Positions 50,037 to 59,533 of a DNA stretch of 64,000 nt are shown piece after piece (positions within the stretch are counted from its first letter, which is position 1; every line of letters begins with the position of its first letter). Position numbers and translations under genes: made by a program. The notes beneath the pieces were generated by a model. That model searched no databases and was not told the DNA's origin. It saw only the letters and a program-made list of their open reading frames with translations. The stretch comes from Micromonospora sediminicola (GTDB lineage Bacteria > Actinomycetota > Actinomycetes > Mycobacteriales > Micromonosporaceae). The DNA is taken from assembly GCF_900089585.1 (NCBI RefSeq), contig NZ_FLRH01000003.1:2928501-2992500 (forward strand), given 5' to 3'.

Positions 50037-50514
50037 GATCCGTCCCCGCTCGCTGCCCTTCGACGGGTACGGGCCTACGCGGCACCGCCATCTGGATGAT
50101 CTGCACGGGGCGCGACCCGGGCGGGCGTCTCGCCGGGTCGGCAACCCGTTCGTCGTGCCGGGCCAGCAGCCCCTCGATCTCCTCCGTGAGCCCACGCGGC
50201 TCAGCGGCGGTGACGTGCAGCAGCGCGTCGCCGAAGCCGGCGGCGGTCCGCCATTCGACGGGCTCGTCGCCGCGGACCGCGAGGTAGTCCCGCGCGCGTC
50301 GCACGAGGAGGGCGAGCATCACACCGTCGAGCTGGTCGGTGGCGGCCTTCATGGCCGGATCGTCCGAATCGTCGTCCCAGGAGGTGTCTCGCGCGGTGGC
50401 CCGCCGGGGCCGTTCTCGACTCTCCGCTGCGGCCGCACGTTCAGCGAACCCGTACTTGGCGAGCTGTCGCAAGTGGAATGAGCACTTCGGAACGTTGTCA
50501 TCGAGCCGGGTCAC
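50029..50514 (-). pseudogene. 5'-truncated ArsR-type winged-helix regulator
   Basis: 161 residues from the GTG at 50514. The frame opens in the middle of a winged-helix domain: NVPKCSFHLRQLAKYGFAE corresponds to the recognition helix region, while the first 40-50 residues (dimerisation and first helices) of the family are missing, and an in-frame TAG lies two codons upstream. The rest (RPRRATARDTSW, then VMLALLVRRARDYLAVR and EWRTAAGFGDALLHVTAAEPRGLTEEIEGLLARH) is intact and typical of regulators paired with MFS exporters. Loss of the N-terminus should abolish DNA binding. A start by an unusual codon further upstream is ruled out by the stop. Confidence 0.6.
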
Positions 50515-51092
50515 ACGCTAGAGAATGCTTCAGAAAGGCATTTATGGCAACTGACTTCCGTCGGGCGCCCGTCGGCCGGTCAGCCGTCGCGGCTGTCGCA
50601 TACGAGACCGGTGGGGCATCCACTGCGAAGGTATTGCTCGACTGCGTCTCGCGGGAAAGGCCAGCCCGGATACGCACCACGGCGGCCGACCGGTGTCGTC
50701 GACAAATTGGGTCTTAGTCTTATGGATGTTTTGTGGAATTTCGTCGGGCTGCGTCCGTTTTTGCACCGGGGTGAGGGCGGTGCCGGTGGTGGTGTCGTAC
50801 GCCGACAGCGGGCGGGCCTGCTGGTCGCCTTCGGTGGCCGTGGCGGGCGGGGGCGCATCGCGAGCTATCGACCCGAAACCCCTGCTCACACCGCCTTCAA
50901 TCGACTACGCAACTGCCCTGCCGGCGCCTCCGGCGACAAGATCGCCTGGCCGGGACGGGCCCCATGGATCGACGACCGTGCCGTAAGATCCATGTTGGAG
51001 GATGCAGTGCGAGAGATTCCCTGAACTCGTCCGCGGCGAATGCTGCCACCGACTGAACGCGCCCTTGCAATGACGATTGAAGAGGTTGGTCT
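50515..51092. other. junction region before the NRPS cluster
   Basis: Nearly 580 bases with no complete gene. A minus-strand stretch at about 50700-50850 reads ATEGDQQARPLSAYDTTTG, then LTPVQKRTQPDEIPQNI, which looks more protein-like than chance, but I cannot name it; it may be a gene remnant. This stretch is lower in GC than its surroundings (for example ttgggtcttagtcttatgga at 50706). GAAGAGG at about 51079-51085 is the ribosome site of the next gene. The cluster promoter should lie here. Confidence 0.45.
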
Positions 51093-52148
51093 GTGACGCC
51101 GTTCGATACCACGTACGTCTCCATCGATCCGCCGGCACATCGTGACTACAACGATCCCTCGACGGTGATAAAGGATCTGCGGTCCGATTGGTACGGCCTG
51201 ATCGCCGACCTCCATGATGTCGTCCACACGGAAACCGTCCGCTATGCAGCTGCCCAGGGTCTGAAGCATCTCTTCCTCCCGATCACCACGCGAACGGTGA
51301 CGTGCCCGACCGCGTTGGGCAGCGACGCGGAGCCGGTGCCGGTGACGGTGGGCGGGGTACGCACCTACCTCGCCGATTCCATGCAGTTCGCCCTTGAGTA
51401 CGGGTGTCGCGTCGCCCCCGGCGGCTGCTACACCATCATGCCGTCGTTCCGGGGGGAGCAACCCGACAAGACTCATCTCGGGCAGTACGCGCACAGCGAG
51501 GCCGAGATCCCTGGGGATCTGGATGCCCTGATCGTGTACGTGACCGGCTACGTCAAGGCGCTTGCCGGTGCCGTCCTGGAGACCGTCGGTGGGCGGCTGG
51601 AGGCGGCCCGAGGTGATGTCTCCCATCTGGTCAGAATGGTGGAGGCGGCCAGCTTCGAGCAGTTGACGTTCGAAGAGGCCGTCGCGTGCGTCGCTGACGT
51701 GGAAGGCGCGGTCCGCGACGAGGGTACGTGGCGCACGCTCACCCGCAAGGGCGAGCGGCTGCTGCTGGACCGGGTCAGCGAGTTCCTCTGGGTGCACCAC
51801 TTCGACAGTCTGGCGGTGCCGTTCTACCAGGCTTCCGGCGACGACCAGTTCAGGACGGCCCGGGCCGCCGACCTGTTCTTCGGCATCGGCGAGGTGGTCG
51901 GCTCCGGCGAGCGGCACACCGATGCCGATCGACTGCGCAGATCCATGGCGCTGCATGGCGTCAACGAGCACGAGTACGCGTGGTACGTCCGCATGAAGCA
52001 GGAACTCCCGATGCTGACCTCGGGATTCGGCATGGGGATCGACCGATTTCTGATGTGGGTCCTCAACCACGACGACATCCGGGACCTGCCCCTGATCTCT
52101 CGCATCGACGAGCCCGAGGACTGGCCTGACGCGGTGGTCAGGCCCTAG
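51093..52148 (+). CDS. free-standing asparaginyl-tRNA synthetase-like catalytic core
   Basis: 351 residues from the GTG at 51093. It is a class II synthetase catalytic domain of the Asp/Asn subgroup: TYLADSMQFALEYG, motif 2 (residues 118-139, SFRGEQPDKTHLGQYAHSEAEI, with R120 and E122) and motif 3 GFGMGIDRFLMWVL (311-324, R318), then NHDDIRDLPLISR, a close parallel of the AsnRS end. The N-terminal OB-fold that binds the anticodon is absent, so it should not act as a normal AsnRS. Known paralogues of this shape include an archaeal enzyme that makes asparagine from aspartate. Standing directly before an NRPS module with an Asn-like code, it may supply or modify Asn, or form an aminoacyl-adenylate. 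The function is inferred. Confidence 0.8.
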   Translation: MTPFDTTYVSIDPPAHRDYNDPSTVIKDLRSDWYGLIADLHDVVHTETVRYAAAQGLKHLFLPITTRTVTCPTALGSDAEPVPVTVGGVRTYLADSMQFALEYGCRVAPGGCYTIMPSFRGEQPDKTHLGQYAHSEAEIPGDLDALIVYVTGYVKALAGAVLETVGGRLEAARGDVSHLVRMVEAASFEQLTFEEAVACVADVEGAVRDEGTWRTLTRKGERLLLDRVSEFLWVHHFDSLAVPFYQASGDDQFRTARAADLFFGIGEVVGSGERHTDADRLRRSMALHGVNEHEYAWYVRMKQELPMLTSGFGMGIDRFLMWVLNHDDIRDLPLISRIDEPEDWPDAVVRP

Positions 52149-52217
52149 CGCCGCTCGCGGTCCGTCCGTCCGTATCCGCTGGACTCCTCGTCCGCACTCG
52201 ACCACTGTGAGGGTTCG

Positions 52218-54869
52218 TTGGCGACACCGTCACCTCTGGGTTCCGCGGCCCGGCGCCGCACGCCGGACACCGCCCCGGACGGGGCATCCCAGTACGCCGA
52301 TGTGCCGGTCCGGCTGGACGAGGAGCTTCGGCGGGCGGAACCGCCGGCCGATCCGCGTTCCGATTCCGCGGTCCTGCCGTTCCTGAACCCCGTCGAGGGC
52401 GAAGCGTCCGGCAACGACACGCGGACCGTCCTGATCAAGCCGGACGGCGCCACACTCTCCGCCCTGCGTACGCTGGCCCATCGGCTGGAGATCGAGGAGC
52501 GCGCGTTGCTTCTCGCCGCATGGGCGTCGCTGCGCTCGCGCTACACCCGTACCGTGAACCAGCCGATCTCGGTGGTGACCGACGGCCCGGCGGCCCCGGA
52601 GCTGCGGCCCACTTCGGGGCCTCTCGGGCACCCGGTCCTGGTGCGCCTGCCGATTGCGGCCGAGGCCGCGTTCGCCCTGGCCGCCCGAGCCGCCGAGAAC
52701 GCGCTGGCGACGACCGCCGCCGACGAGCACCTGAGCGGCCCCGCACACCGGCCCGAGACCTCGTTCCGATACCAGAGGAATTCCTCGTCGCACAGCGTGG
52801 AGCTGGAACCGGCCGAGTTCGGCGAGTCCCCCGGCCGGCTGCACCTGGATTGTTGGGCGGGCCCGGCCGAGCTGACGTTGATCATCGCCGCGACCGGCGG
52901 AGGGGTGGCCGAATCAGATCTGGTCTCGTACGCACGAGCGTTGGAGTTGTTGCTGGCCGATGTGCTGACGGATCCCGACCGGGCCGTCGGTCGACTGCGC
53001 CTGACCGATCAGGTCGAACAGCCGCCACCGCAGCCGGCGCAGCAGGATCCGGTGCTTCTCCGATTTCTTCGGCAGGCTGACCGCGTTCCCGATGCTCCCG
53101 CAGTCCGCTGCGGTGCGGATGTGATCAGCTACCGCCAGCTGGCGGCTTGGGCCGAGTTGATCGCGGCGATGCTGCACGATCACGGGATCCGCCCGGGTGA
53201 TCAGGTGCCAGTGCTGGTCCCGGCGACTGTCGGCACGCCGGCGGCGATCCTGGGCTGTTGGCTCGCGGGTGCGGCGTTCGTTCCGCTGGATCCGGTCTGG
53301 CCCCGGGGCCGGACAGAGGCGATCCTGCGGCAACTGGATCCCGGCCTGGTGCTGGTTCCGGAAACCGTCGAGCAGTTCTCCTGTTCGGTTGATGTCGTCT
53401 CACTTCCTGCCTGCCCGCCGTCGACCGTCACCTTCCGACCGAGGCTGGTCAGCGGCGCGGACGTGGCCTATGTGATGTTCACGTCGGGCACTTCGGGAGT
53501 GCCCAAGGGCGTGGTCATCGGGCATGCCGAGCTGGCCCACTATGCTGCCGCCAGCCGCTTGGAACTGGAGCTGCCCGACCGGGCGAGTTTCGCCGCCGTC
53601 TCCACGCTGGCGGCCGATCTCTCGTACACGGCGGTCTTCCTTCCCCTGACGAGTGGCGGATGCGTACGGCTGGTCGGCGCGGACCGTGCCGCCGAGCCGC
53701 AGCTGCTGGCCGCCGAGTTCAGCGACCGACCGGTGGAGGCGCTGAAGATGGCGCCGTCGCAGATGTCGGCGCTTCTCACCGAGACAGCGGACGCGCGCGG
53801 CTGGCTACCGACCGAGGTGCTGGTGCTGGGTGGTGAACCGCTTCCGCCGGGTCTGGTCGAGCGGGTGGCCGAGCTGAGTCCCCGACTGCGCGTCTACAAC
53901 GAGTACGGCCCGACCGAGACCACCATCGGCGCGTCCTGCCAGCTGGTGCGGCTTCCGGCCGACCCGCGGTGCGCCTCGGTCCCGGTGGGAACGACCCTGG
54001 GCGGTTGCGCACTGACCGTGGTCGACGATTCGGGTCTCCCGCTCCCACCCTGGGTGCCGGGAGAGGTGATCATCTCCGGCCCCGGGGTGGGAATCGGCTA
54101 TCTCGACGAGGTGCAGGCCGGACGGGACGGCTTCGGCGAGCGCGGGAGACGGCAGTACCGGTCCGGAGATCTCGGCCGCCTGGTGCCCGGTGCCGGCGTC
54201 GAGGTGCTGGGCCGGCTGGATGACCAGGTCAAGCTGCACGACTATCGGCTTGAGCCGCAGGAGATCGAGATGTTGCTGCTCCGTCAGCGCAGTGTCGAGG
54301 CCGCCGCCGTTGTCGCCCGCCGGGATGACCGCGGGCTGGCCACCCACCTGGACGCTTACGTCGTCCGTGGTGATGGGCACGGCAGCGTGCAGGCCGAGGC
54401 ACTGAGGAAGGCGCTCGGGCGTCACCTTCCACCGGCACTCGTGCCGACGGCGTGGCAGTTTGTCGATGCCCTGCCGTTGACCCGCAACGGCAAGGTCGAC
54501 CGGGACGCCCTGCCCCCGATCGAGGTGAGCACCACCGCGTCGGTCGGTCCCGACGACTCGGTCGTGCAGCGGTTGTTGGCGATCTGGTCCGACGTGCTCG
54601 GCATGGAGCCCATCTCTCCCGACGACGACTTCTACCTCCTCGGAGGGCATTCCCTGCACGCCATGCGACTGGTCTCACGGGTCAAGGAAGCGTTCGGCAC
54701 CGAACTCTCGATGGCCTCGGTGCTGAGCGCCCGGACGCCGGTGGCCATGGCCGCCCTGGTGCGTGAGCGGCTGTCGGAGGACCCCGATCTCGTACCGCTG
54801 CGCCCGACCCGGCATCTGGACGGTACGCCGGTCTCCGGCCTGCTCGGATCCGGCGACGGTTCCCGATGA
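52218..54869 (+). CDS. NRPS initiation module: partial C - A (Asn-like) - PCP
   Basis: 883 residues from a TTG at 52218 (GAGGG upstream); a GTG at 52302 is possible. Residues about 65-255 match only the C-terminal lobe of a condensation domain; the HHxxxDG-bearing lobe is missing, so condensation is not expected. The A domain (about 275-790) has [26 protein letters not shown] and [12 protein letters not shown]. The pocket residues I align are D,L,T,K,V,G,E,I,G plus K: nearly the Asn code DLTKLGEVGK and differing from the Asp code DLTKVGHIGK at the His/Glu position. The PCP has [10 protein letters not shown] with the Ser for phosphopantetheine. It is thus a probable loading module for asparagine. 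Its stop overlaps the next start. Confidence 0.88.
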   Translation: MATPSPLGSAARRRTPDTAPDGASQYADVPVRLDEELRRAEPPADPRSDSAVLPFLNPVEGEASGNDTRTVLIKPDGATLSALRTLAHRLEIEERALLLAAWASLRSRYTRTVNQPISVVTDGPAAPELRPTSGPLGHPVLVRLPIAAEAAFALAARAAENALATTAADEHLSGPAHRPETSFRYQRNSSSHSVELEPAEFGESPGRLHLDCWAGPAELTLIIAATGGGVAESDLVSYARALELLLADVLTDPDRAVGRLRLTDQVEQPPPQPAQQDPVLLRFLRQADRVPDAPAVRCGADVISYRQLAAWAELIAAMLHDHGIRPGDQVPVLVPATVGTPAAILGCWLAGAAFVPLDPVWPRGRTEAILRQLDPGLVLVPETVEQFSCSVDVVSLPACPPSTVTFRPRLVSGADVAYVMFTSGTSGVPKGVVIGHAELAHYAAASRLELELPDRASFAAVSTLAADLSYTAVFLPLTSGGCVRLVGADRAAEPQLLAAEFSDRPVEALKMAPSQMSALLTETADARGWLPTEVLVLGGEPLPPGLVERVAELSPRLRVYNEYGPTETTIGASCQLVRLPADPRCASVPVGTTLGGCALTVVDDSGLPLPPWVPGEVIISGPGVGIGYLDEVQAGRDGFGERGRRQYRSGDLGRLVPGAGVEVLGRLDDQVKLHDYRLEPQEIEMLLLRQRSVEAAAVVARRDDRGLATHLDAYVVRGDGHGSVQAEALRKALGRHLPPALVPTAWQFVDALPLTRNGKVDRDALPPIEVSTTASVGPDDSVVQRLLAIWSDVLGMEPISPDDDFYLLGGHSLHAMRLVSRVKEAFGTELSMASVLSARTPVAMAALVRERLSEDPDLVPLRPTRHLDGTPVSGLLGSGDGSR

Positions 54870-57800
54870 CCGCCACTGACGAGCGGCCGGCGCTCGTGCG
54901 GGCCAACCGGCCCGCACGGATTCCGCTCTCCTTCGCCCAGCGACGGATGTGGTTCCTGCACCGCTACGGCGAATCGGGGTCGGCCTACAACCTGACCTTC
55001 CTCTGGCGGCTGGAGGGCGCGGTCGACGAGCAAGCGCTCGGCCAGGCGCTACGGGACGTGATGACCCGGCACGAGACCCTGCGCACGATTTTCCCGGAGG
55101 AGGCCGGTGAACCGGCGCAGCAGGTACTCGACCCGGCCGTCCTCGTGACACCGCTGACCGTACGCTCCGTCGCCGCGGCCGAGGTCGAGGCCGTCGTCCA
55201 GGAACTGGCCGACATCGAGTTCGCCCTGCAGGACGACCCTCCCTTTCGGGCCGCGCTGCTGACCAGCGGTCCTCGGGTGAATCACCTGGCCCTGTTCGTC
55301 CACCACATCGCCTGCGACGGCTGGTCGTTCGGACTGTTGGCGCGCGACCTGTCCACGGCCTATCGGGCTCGTATCGCGGGCACGGCTCCGGACTGGGCCC
55401 CGCTGCCGGTCCAGTACGTCGACTACACGATCTGGCAGCAGGCGCTACTGGGCACGGACCAGCAGCCGAGCGAGCTGACCACCAAGCAACTCCGGTACTG
55501 GACCGAAACGCTGGACGGAGCTCCCGAGCTGATCAGCCTGCCCCTGGACCGGCCGCGACCGTCGGTGGCCAGTTACCGGGGCCGCACCACCGAACTGACC
55601 ATCCCACCGAGATTGCACGATGAGCTGGCCGAGCTGGCCGCCGAGCGGGGCTGCACGCTGTTCATGGTGCTGCACGCGGCGCTGGCGGCGGTCCTGTCCG
55701 CGTACGGTGCTGGCCAGGACACCGTGCTCGGCACCGCGTTCGCTGGGCGCACCGACCGCGCACTGGAACCGCTGGTGGGTTTCTTCGTCGACACGCTGGT
55801 GTTGCGCACCGACCTGTCCGGCGACCCGAGCTTCGCGGACCTGCTGGAACGGGTCCGCGACGCCGACCTGGCCGCCTTCACGCATCAGGACGTGCCCTTC
55901 GAACGCGTCGTGCAAGCGGTGAAACCGGAGCGATCGAGCGCCTACCATCCACTGTTCCAGGTCTTCTTCGCCTTTCACGACGGCGAGGCCGCGAATGAGC
56001 TGCGGCTGCCGGGCGTGGTGAGCGCCTCGCTCCCGGAGCCGGTCAACACCGCCAAATTCGACCTGTCCGTCGATTTCTTCCAGCAGAGCAGCGGGGATGA
56101 CGCCGGCGTGCGAATCGTCCTCGAGTACGCGACGGATCTGTTCGACACCGCCACCGTGACGCAGCTGGGCGCTCGTCTGCTGCGATTGTTGAGTGCGGTG
56201 TCGGTCGATCCGGACGTGCCGATCAGCCGGCTCAGCCTCCTCACCAGCGCCGAACGGCGCATGCAGTTGCAGCAGTGGAACGGGCCGGTCACGGACGAGC
56301 CGTCGCTGGATCTGCCCATGCTGGTGCGGCAGATCGCCGAGCAACGGCCGGCGGCCGTTGCCGTTTCCGGCCGAGAGGATCACCTTACCTACCGTGAGCT
56401 GGCCGGGACCGCCGCCCGGATCGCCGACGAGTTGGTGGCCGCCGGTGCCCGGCCGGACACTCTGGTGGCGGTGCTGTCCCATCGGACGCCCTGGTACGTG
56501 GCGGCCGTGCTCGGTGTGCTCGGCGCAGGCTGTGGGTTCATGCCGGTCGACGCGAGCACGGGTATCTCCCGGGCGGCGCAGATGCTGGAGGACGGGCGGG
56601 TCGGGCTGCTGCTGGCCGCGACCGACCTGGTCGACCGGGCCGAGTCGGTCGCCGCGTCCGCCGGGCTTCCGGTGCGGGTCCTGTCGCCCGGTTCCGGCCT
56701 CGCCGATCCCGCCACGCTCGCTCACCGGCCGAGCCGGGACGAGCTGGCCTATGCCGTGTTCACCTCCGGCTCGACCGGCCGGCCCAAGGGCGTCCTGGTG
56801 CCGCACCGGGGTCTGGCCAACCACCTGCGAGCGATAGTCGAGCTGTACAAGCTGGGCGAGCACGATGTGCTGGTGTTCAACGCGCCCCTGACCTTCGACG
56901 TCTCGGTGTGGCAGGCCCTCACCCTCCTGGCCGTCGGAGGCCGCGTCCACACGGTCGACGACGACCTCGCTCGTGATCCGGTCGCACTGGCCGATTGCTG
57001 CGCCGACCAGGACGTCACCATCCTGCAGGTCGTCCCGTCCTTGCTGAGGGCCATGTTGGAGGCGTGCGAGGAAGCACCCCGGCTGGCCGGCAGTATGACC
57101 GGACTGAGGCTGATGCTGGCCCACGGTGAGGAATTGCCGCCGGACCTGATCAGCCGGTGGCATCGGCAGGTGCCCGGAGTGCCGTTGGCCAACGTTTACG
57201 GCCCCGCCGAATGCTCCGACGACGTGTCGATAGCCATGCTGGACACGGATGTGACCGGCCCGTCCAGTCGCGCCTCCATCGGCAAGCCGTTGATCAACAC
57301 TTTCGTCTACGTGCTTGACGAGAGGCTGGCGCTGGTGCCCGCCGGGGTGACCGGCGAGCTCTACGTCGCCGGCGCCGGCCTCGCCCGGGGATATGCGGGC
57401 CGCCCGGCGTTGACCGCGGAACGGTTCATACCCAATCCCTTCGGCTCACCGGGGCAGCGGATGTACCGCACCGGCGATCTGGTCCGCTGGAACTCCGACG
57501 GGGAGCTGGAGTTCCTCGGCCGTGCCGACGGCCAGGTCAAGATCCGCGGATTCCGGATCGAGCTCGGCGAGATCGAGCACCATCTCCGGTCAGCGCCCGG
57601 GGTCGACCAGGCGACCGTCATCGTTCGGGAGGATCGGCCCGGCGACCGGCGGCTGGTCGCCTACTTCACCGCCAACGACCAGGTTCCGGTCTCCTCGCTC
57701 AGGACTGCGGCGGAAGAGTCCATGCCCAACTACATGGTGCCCGCCGCGTTCGTGCAACTGGAGGAGATGCCGCTCACCGGCAACGGCAAGCTCGACGTGC

Positions 57801-58120
57801 GGGCACTGCCCGCCCCGAACTACTCCGGCGGCGGCCAGGAGCCGTCGAGCCCGGAGGAGCACCAGCTGTGCGCGTTGTTCGGAGAGGTCCTGGGAGTCGA
57901 GCGGGTCGCCGCCGACGCCAGTTTCTTCGAGTTGGGCGGGCATTCGCTGATGGCGACCCGACTGCTCAACCGCATCCGCACGGTGATGGGCGCCGAAGCG
58001 TCGGTCCGCGACCTCTTCGACGCGCCGACCGTGGCTGGTCTTGCGAGCACGTTGGCCGGCCGCAGGCACTCCTCGCGCCCGAAACTGCGGCGCCGGACTC
58101 GCCAGGGAGAGCTGCTGTGA
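54866..58120 (+). CDS. NRPS module: C - A - PCP
   Basis: 1084 residues from the overlapping ATG. The condensation domain (about 15-445) has the intact active site HHIACDGWS. The A domain (about 470-960) has [35 protein letters not shown] and [12 protein letters not shown]. My aligned pocket residues are D,V,W,Q,L,H,V,D,D plus K, which I cannot match to a known amino acid. The PCP (about 980-1060) has [14 protein letters not shown]. No epimerase or methyltransferase domain is present. It should accept the Asn unit and add a second residue. It is coupled to the genes on both sides by four-base overlaps. Confidence 0.9.
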   Translation: MTATDERPALVRANRPARIPLSFAQRRMWFLHRYGESGSAYNLTFLWRLEGAVDEQALGQALRDVMTRHETLRTIFPEEAGEPAQQVLDPAVLVTPLTVRSVAAAEVEAVVQELADIEFALQDDPPFRAALLTSGPRVNHLALFVHHIACDGWSFGLLARDLSTAYRARIAGTAPDWAPLPVQYVDYTIWQQALLGTDQQPSELTTKQLRYWTETLDGAPELISLPLDRPRPSVASYRGRTTELTIPPRLHDELAELAAERGCTLFMVLHAALAAVLSAYGAGQDTVLGTAFAGRTDRALEPLVGFFVDTLVLRTDLSGDPSFADLLERVRDADLAAFTHQDVPFERVVQAVKPERSSAYHPLFQVFFAFHDGEAANELRLPGVVSASLPEPVNTAKFDLSVDFFQQSSGDDAGVRIVLEYATDLFDTATVTQLGARLLRLLSAVSVDPDVPISRLSLLTSAERRMQLQQWNGPVTDEPSLDLPMLVRQIAEQRPAAVAVSGREDHLTYRELAGTAARIADELVAAGARPDTLVAVLSHRTPWYVAAVLGVLGAGCGFMPVDASTGISRAAQMLEDGRVGLLLAATDLVDRAESVAASAGLPVRVLSPGSGLADPATLAHRPSRDELAYAVFTSGSTGRPKGVLVPHRGLANHLRAIVELYKLGEHDVLVFNAPLTFDVSVWQALTLLAVGGRVHTVDDDLARDPVALADCCADQDVTILQVVPSLLRAMLEACEEAPRLAGSMTGLRLMLAHGEELPPDLISRWHRQVPGVPLANVYGPAECSDDVSIAMLDTDVTGPSSRASIGKPLINTFVYVLDERLALVPAGVTGELYVAGAGLARGYAGRPALTAERFIPNPFGSPGQRMYRTGDLVRWNSDGELEFLGRADGQVKIRGFRIELGEIEHHLRSAPGVDQATVIVREDRPGDRRLVAYFTANDQVPVSSLRTAAEESMPNYMVPAAFVQLEEMPLTGNGKLDVRALPAPNYSGGGQEPSSPEEHQLCALFGEVLGVERVAADASFFELGGHSLMATRLLNRIRTVMGAEASVRDLFDAPTVAGLASTLAGRRHSSRPKLRRRTRQGELL

Positions 58121-59463
58121 CGGCAACCGAGGAGAGGAGCCAGGGCATCATCCCACTGTCATTCTCCCAGCGTGGGCTCTGGTTCTTGAACCAGTTGTAC
58201 CCGTCCGACACCTCCTATCACGTCCGGTTGGTGTGGAGGTTCTCCGGGGACCTGGATGAGTTCGCCCTACAGCAGGCCCTGTGCGACGTCGTCCTGCGGC
58301 ACGAGAGCCTGCGCACCGTGCTGCCGGAAACCGATGGTGTCCCGGAACAGCGGGTGATGTCCCTGGCCGATCTGGGTCCGCTGCTCGTCTGCGTTCGGAC
58401 CAGCGACGAGAAGGCGGACGAGGCCGAGGAGGTGTTCGCCACCCGGGGATTCGACCTGAGGACGGACATTCCGCTCCGCGGAGAGGTGCTGCGCGTCGAC
58501 CCGGGTCGCGGTCTGCTGGTTCTGGTCGTGCACCACGTGGCCTTCGACGGCTGGTCGGAGGCGATCTTCTGCCGGGATCTGAGCCGGGCCTACACCGCTC
58601 GATCGGTCGGAGTCGCTCCCCACTGGCCGGAGCTGCCCGTGCAGTACGCCGATTACGCCCTGTGGCAGCACGAACTCCTGGGCGACGAGCGCGATCCGGA
58701 CAGCCTGGTAGCCCGCCAACTGTGTTACTGGCGAGACCGGCTGGGCGGGCTGCCACAGGAGTCCGGGCTGGCGGCTGACCAGCGTACGAGGGCAACGGGT
58801 CCGATCCGCACCCGGAGCTTCCGAGTCGACGCGGACACCCACCGTGGCATGGCGAGACAGGCGCAGCGAACCGGCGCGACGATGTTCATGGTCGTTCACG
58901 CCGCTCTCGCTGCTGCCATCACCACGCTCGGCGGTGCGACCGATCTGCCGTTGGGCACCGTGGTCTCCGGACGGTCCGACGAAGCGCTCAACGAACTCGT
59001 CGGCTATTTCACCAACACGGTCGTGCTGCGTACCGACACCTCGGGGAACCCGACGTTCACCGAGTTGCTGGGGCGGGTTCGAGAGGTCGACCTGGGCGCC
59101 TTCGCCAACCAGGATGCCCCGTTCGAGAAGGTGGTCGCCGCGGTGAATCCGAGGCGGCGACGAGTCGGCAGCCCGCTCATCCAAGTTCTCTTCCGGGTCG
59201 AGGAGCAGGCCAAACCCACGCTGGACATGGGTCCGGTGCACTTCGAATACCAGGAAAGGGCCAACACGGCGGCCAAGTTCGACATCGAGGTGGTGCTCGA
59301 GGAGGAGTTCGCCGACGACGGTGAGCCCCAGGGGCTGGCCGGGACCATCGAATACCGCTCGGACGCGTTCGAGGCCGCGCGGATGGATGCCCTGGCCGAA
59401 GAGCTGGTCCGTTCGCTGATGGCGATCGCCGCCGACCCCGACAGCCGGATCGACGCGAGCTGA
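58117..59463 (+). CDS. stand-alone NRPS condensation domain
   Basis: 448 residues from the GTG overlapping the previous stop. It is a whole condensation domain with [26 protein letters not shown], the active-site HHVAFDGWS and [13 protein letters not shown], and nothing else attached. The protein ends at the usual C/A boundary, and the A-PCP partner is encoded separately 70 bases later. The natural C-A-PCP module is therefore split over two proteins that must interact in trans. A specialised amide- or ester-forming role is possible but less simple. Confidence 0.88.
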   Translation: MTATEERSQGIIPLSFSQRGLWFLNQLYPSDTSYHVRLVWRFSGDLDEFALQQALCDVVLRHESLRTVLPETDGVPEQRVMSLADLGPLLVCVRTSDEKADEAEEVFATRGFDLRTDIPLRGEVLRVDPGRGLLVLVVHHVAFDGWSEAIFCRDLSRAYTARSVGVAPHWPELPVQYADYALWQHELLGDERDPDSLVARQLCYWRDRLGGLPQESGLAADQRTRATGPIRTRSFRVDADTHRGMARQAQRTGATMFMVVHAALAAAITTLGGATDLPLGTVVSGRSDEALNELVGYFTNTVVLRTDTSGNPTFTELLGRVREVDLGAFANQDAPFEKVVAAVNPRRRRVGSPLIQVLFRVEEQAKPTLDMGPVHFEYQERANTAAKFDIEVVLEEEFADDGEPQGLAGTIEYRSDAFEAARMDALAEELVRSLMAIAADPDSRIDAS

Positions 59464-59533
59464 CGGCCTCGACGCGCGGCCGCCGACCCATCGACCTTCC
59501 GGATCCGTTCCGTCGCTACCCTAGGAGCTGAGT

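Noticed and set aside
50542..50889. A minus-strand protein of 115 residues in the junction before the NRPS cluster
   Set aside because: A central stretch looks protein-like, but there is no ribosome site, the ends look random, and I recognise no family. Kept only as a possible remnant.
54866..58120. Naming the amino acid of the second NRPS module
   Set aside because: The pocket residues I extracted (D,V,W,Q,L,H,V,D,D) do not match a code I know. Naming a substrate would be a guess.
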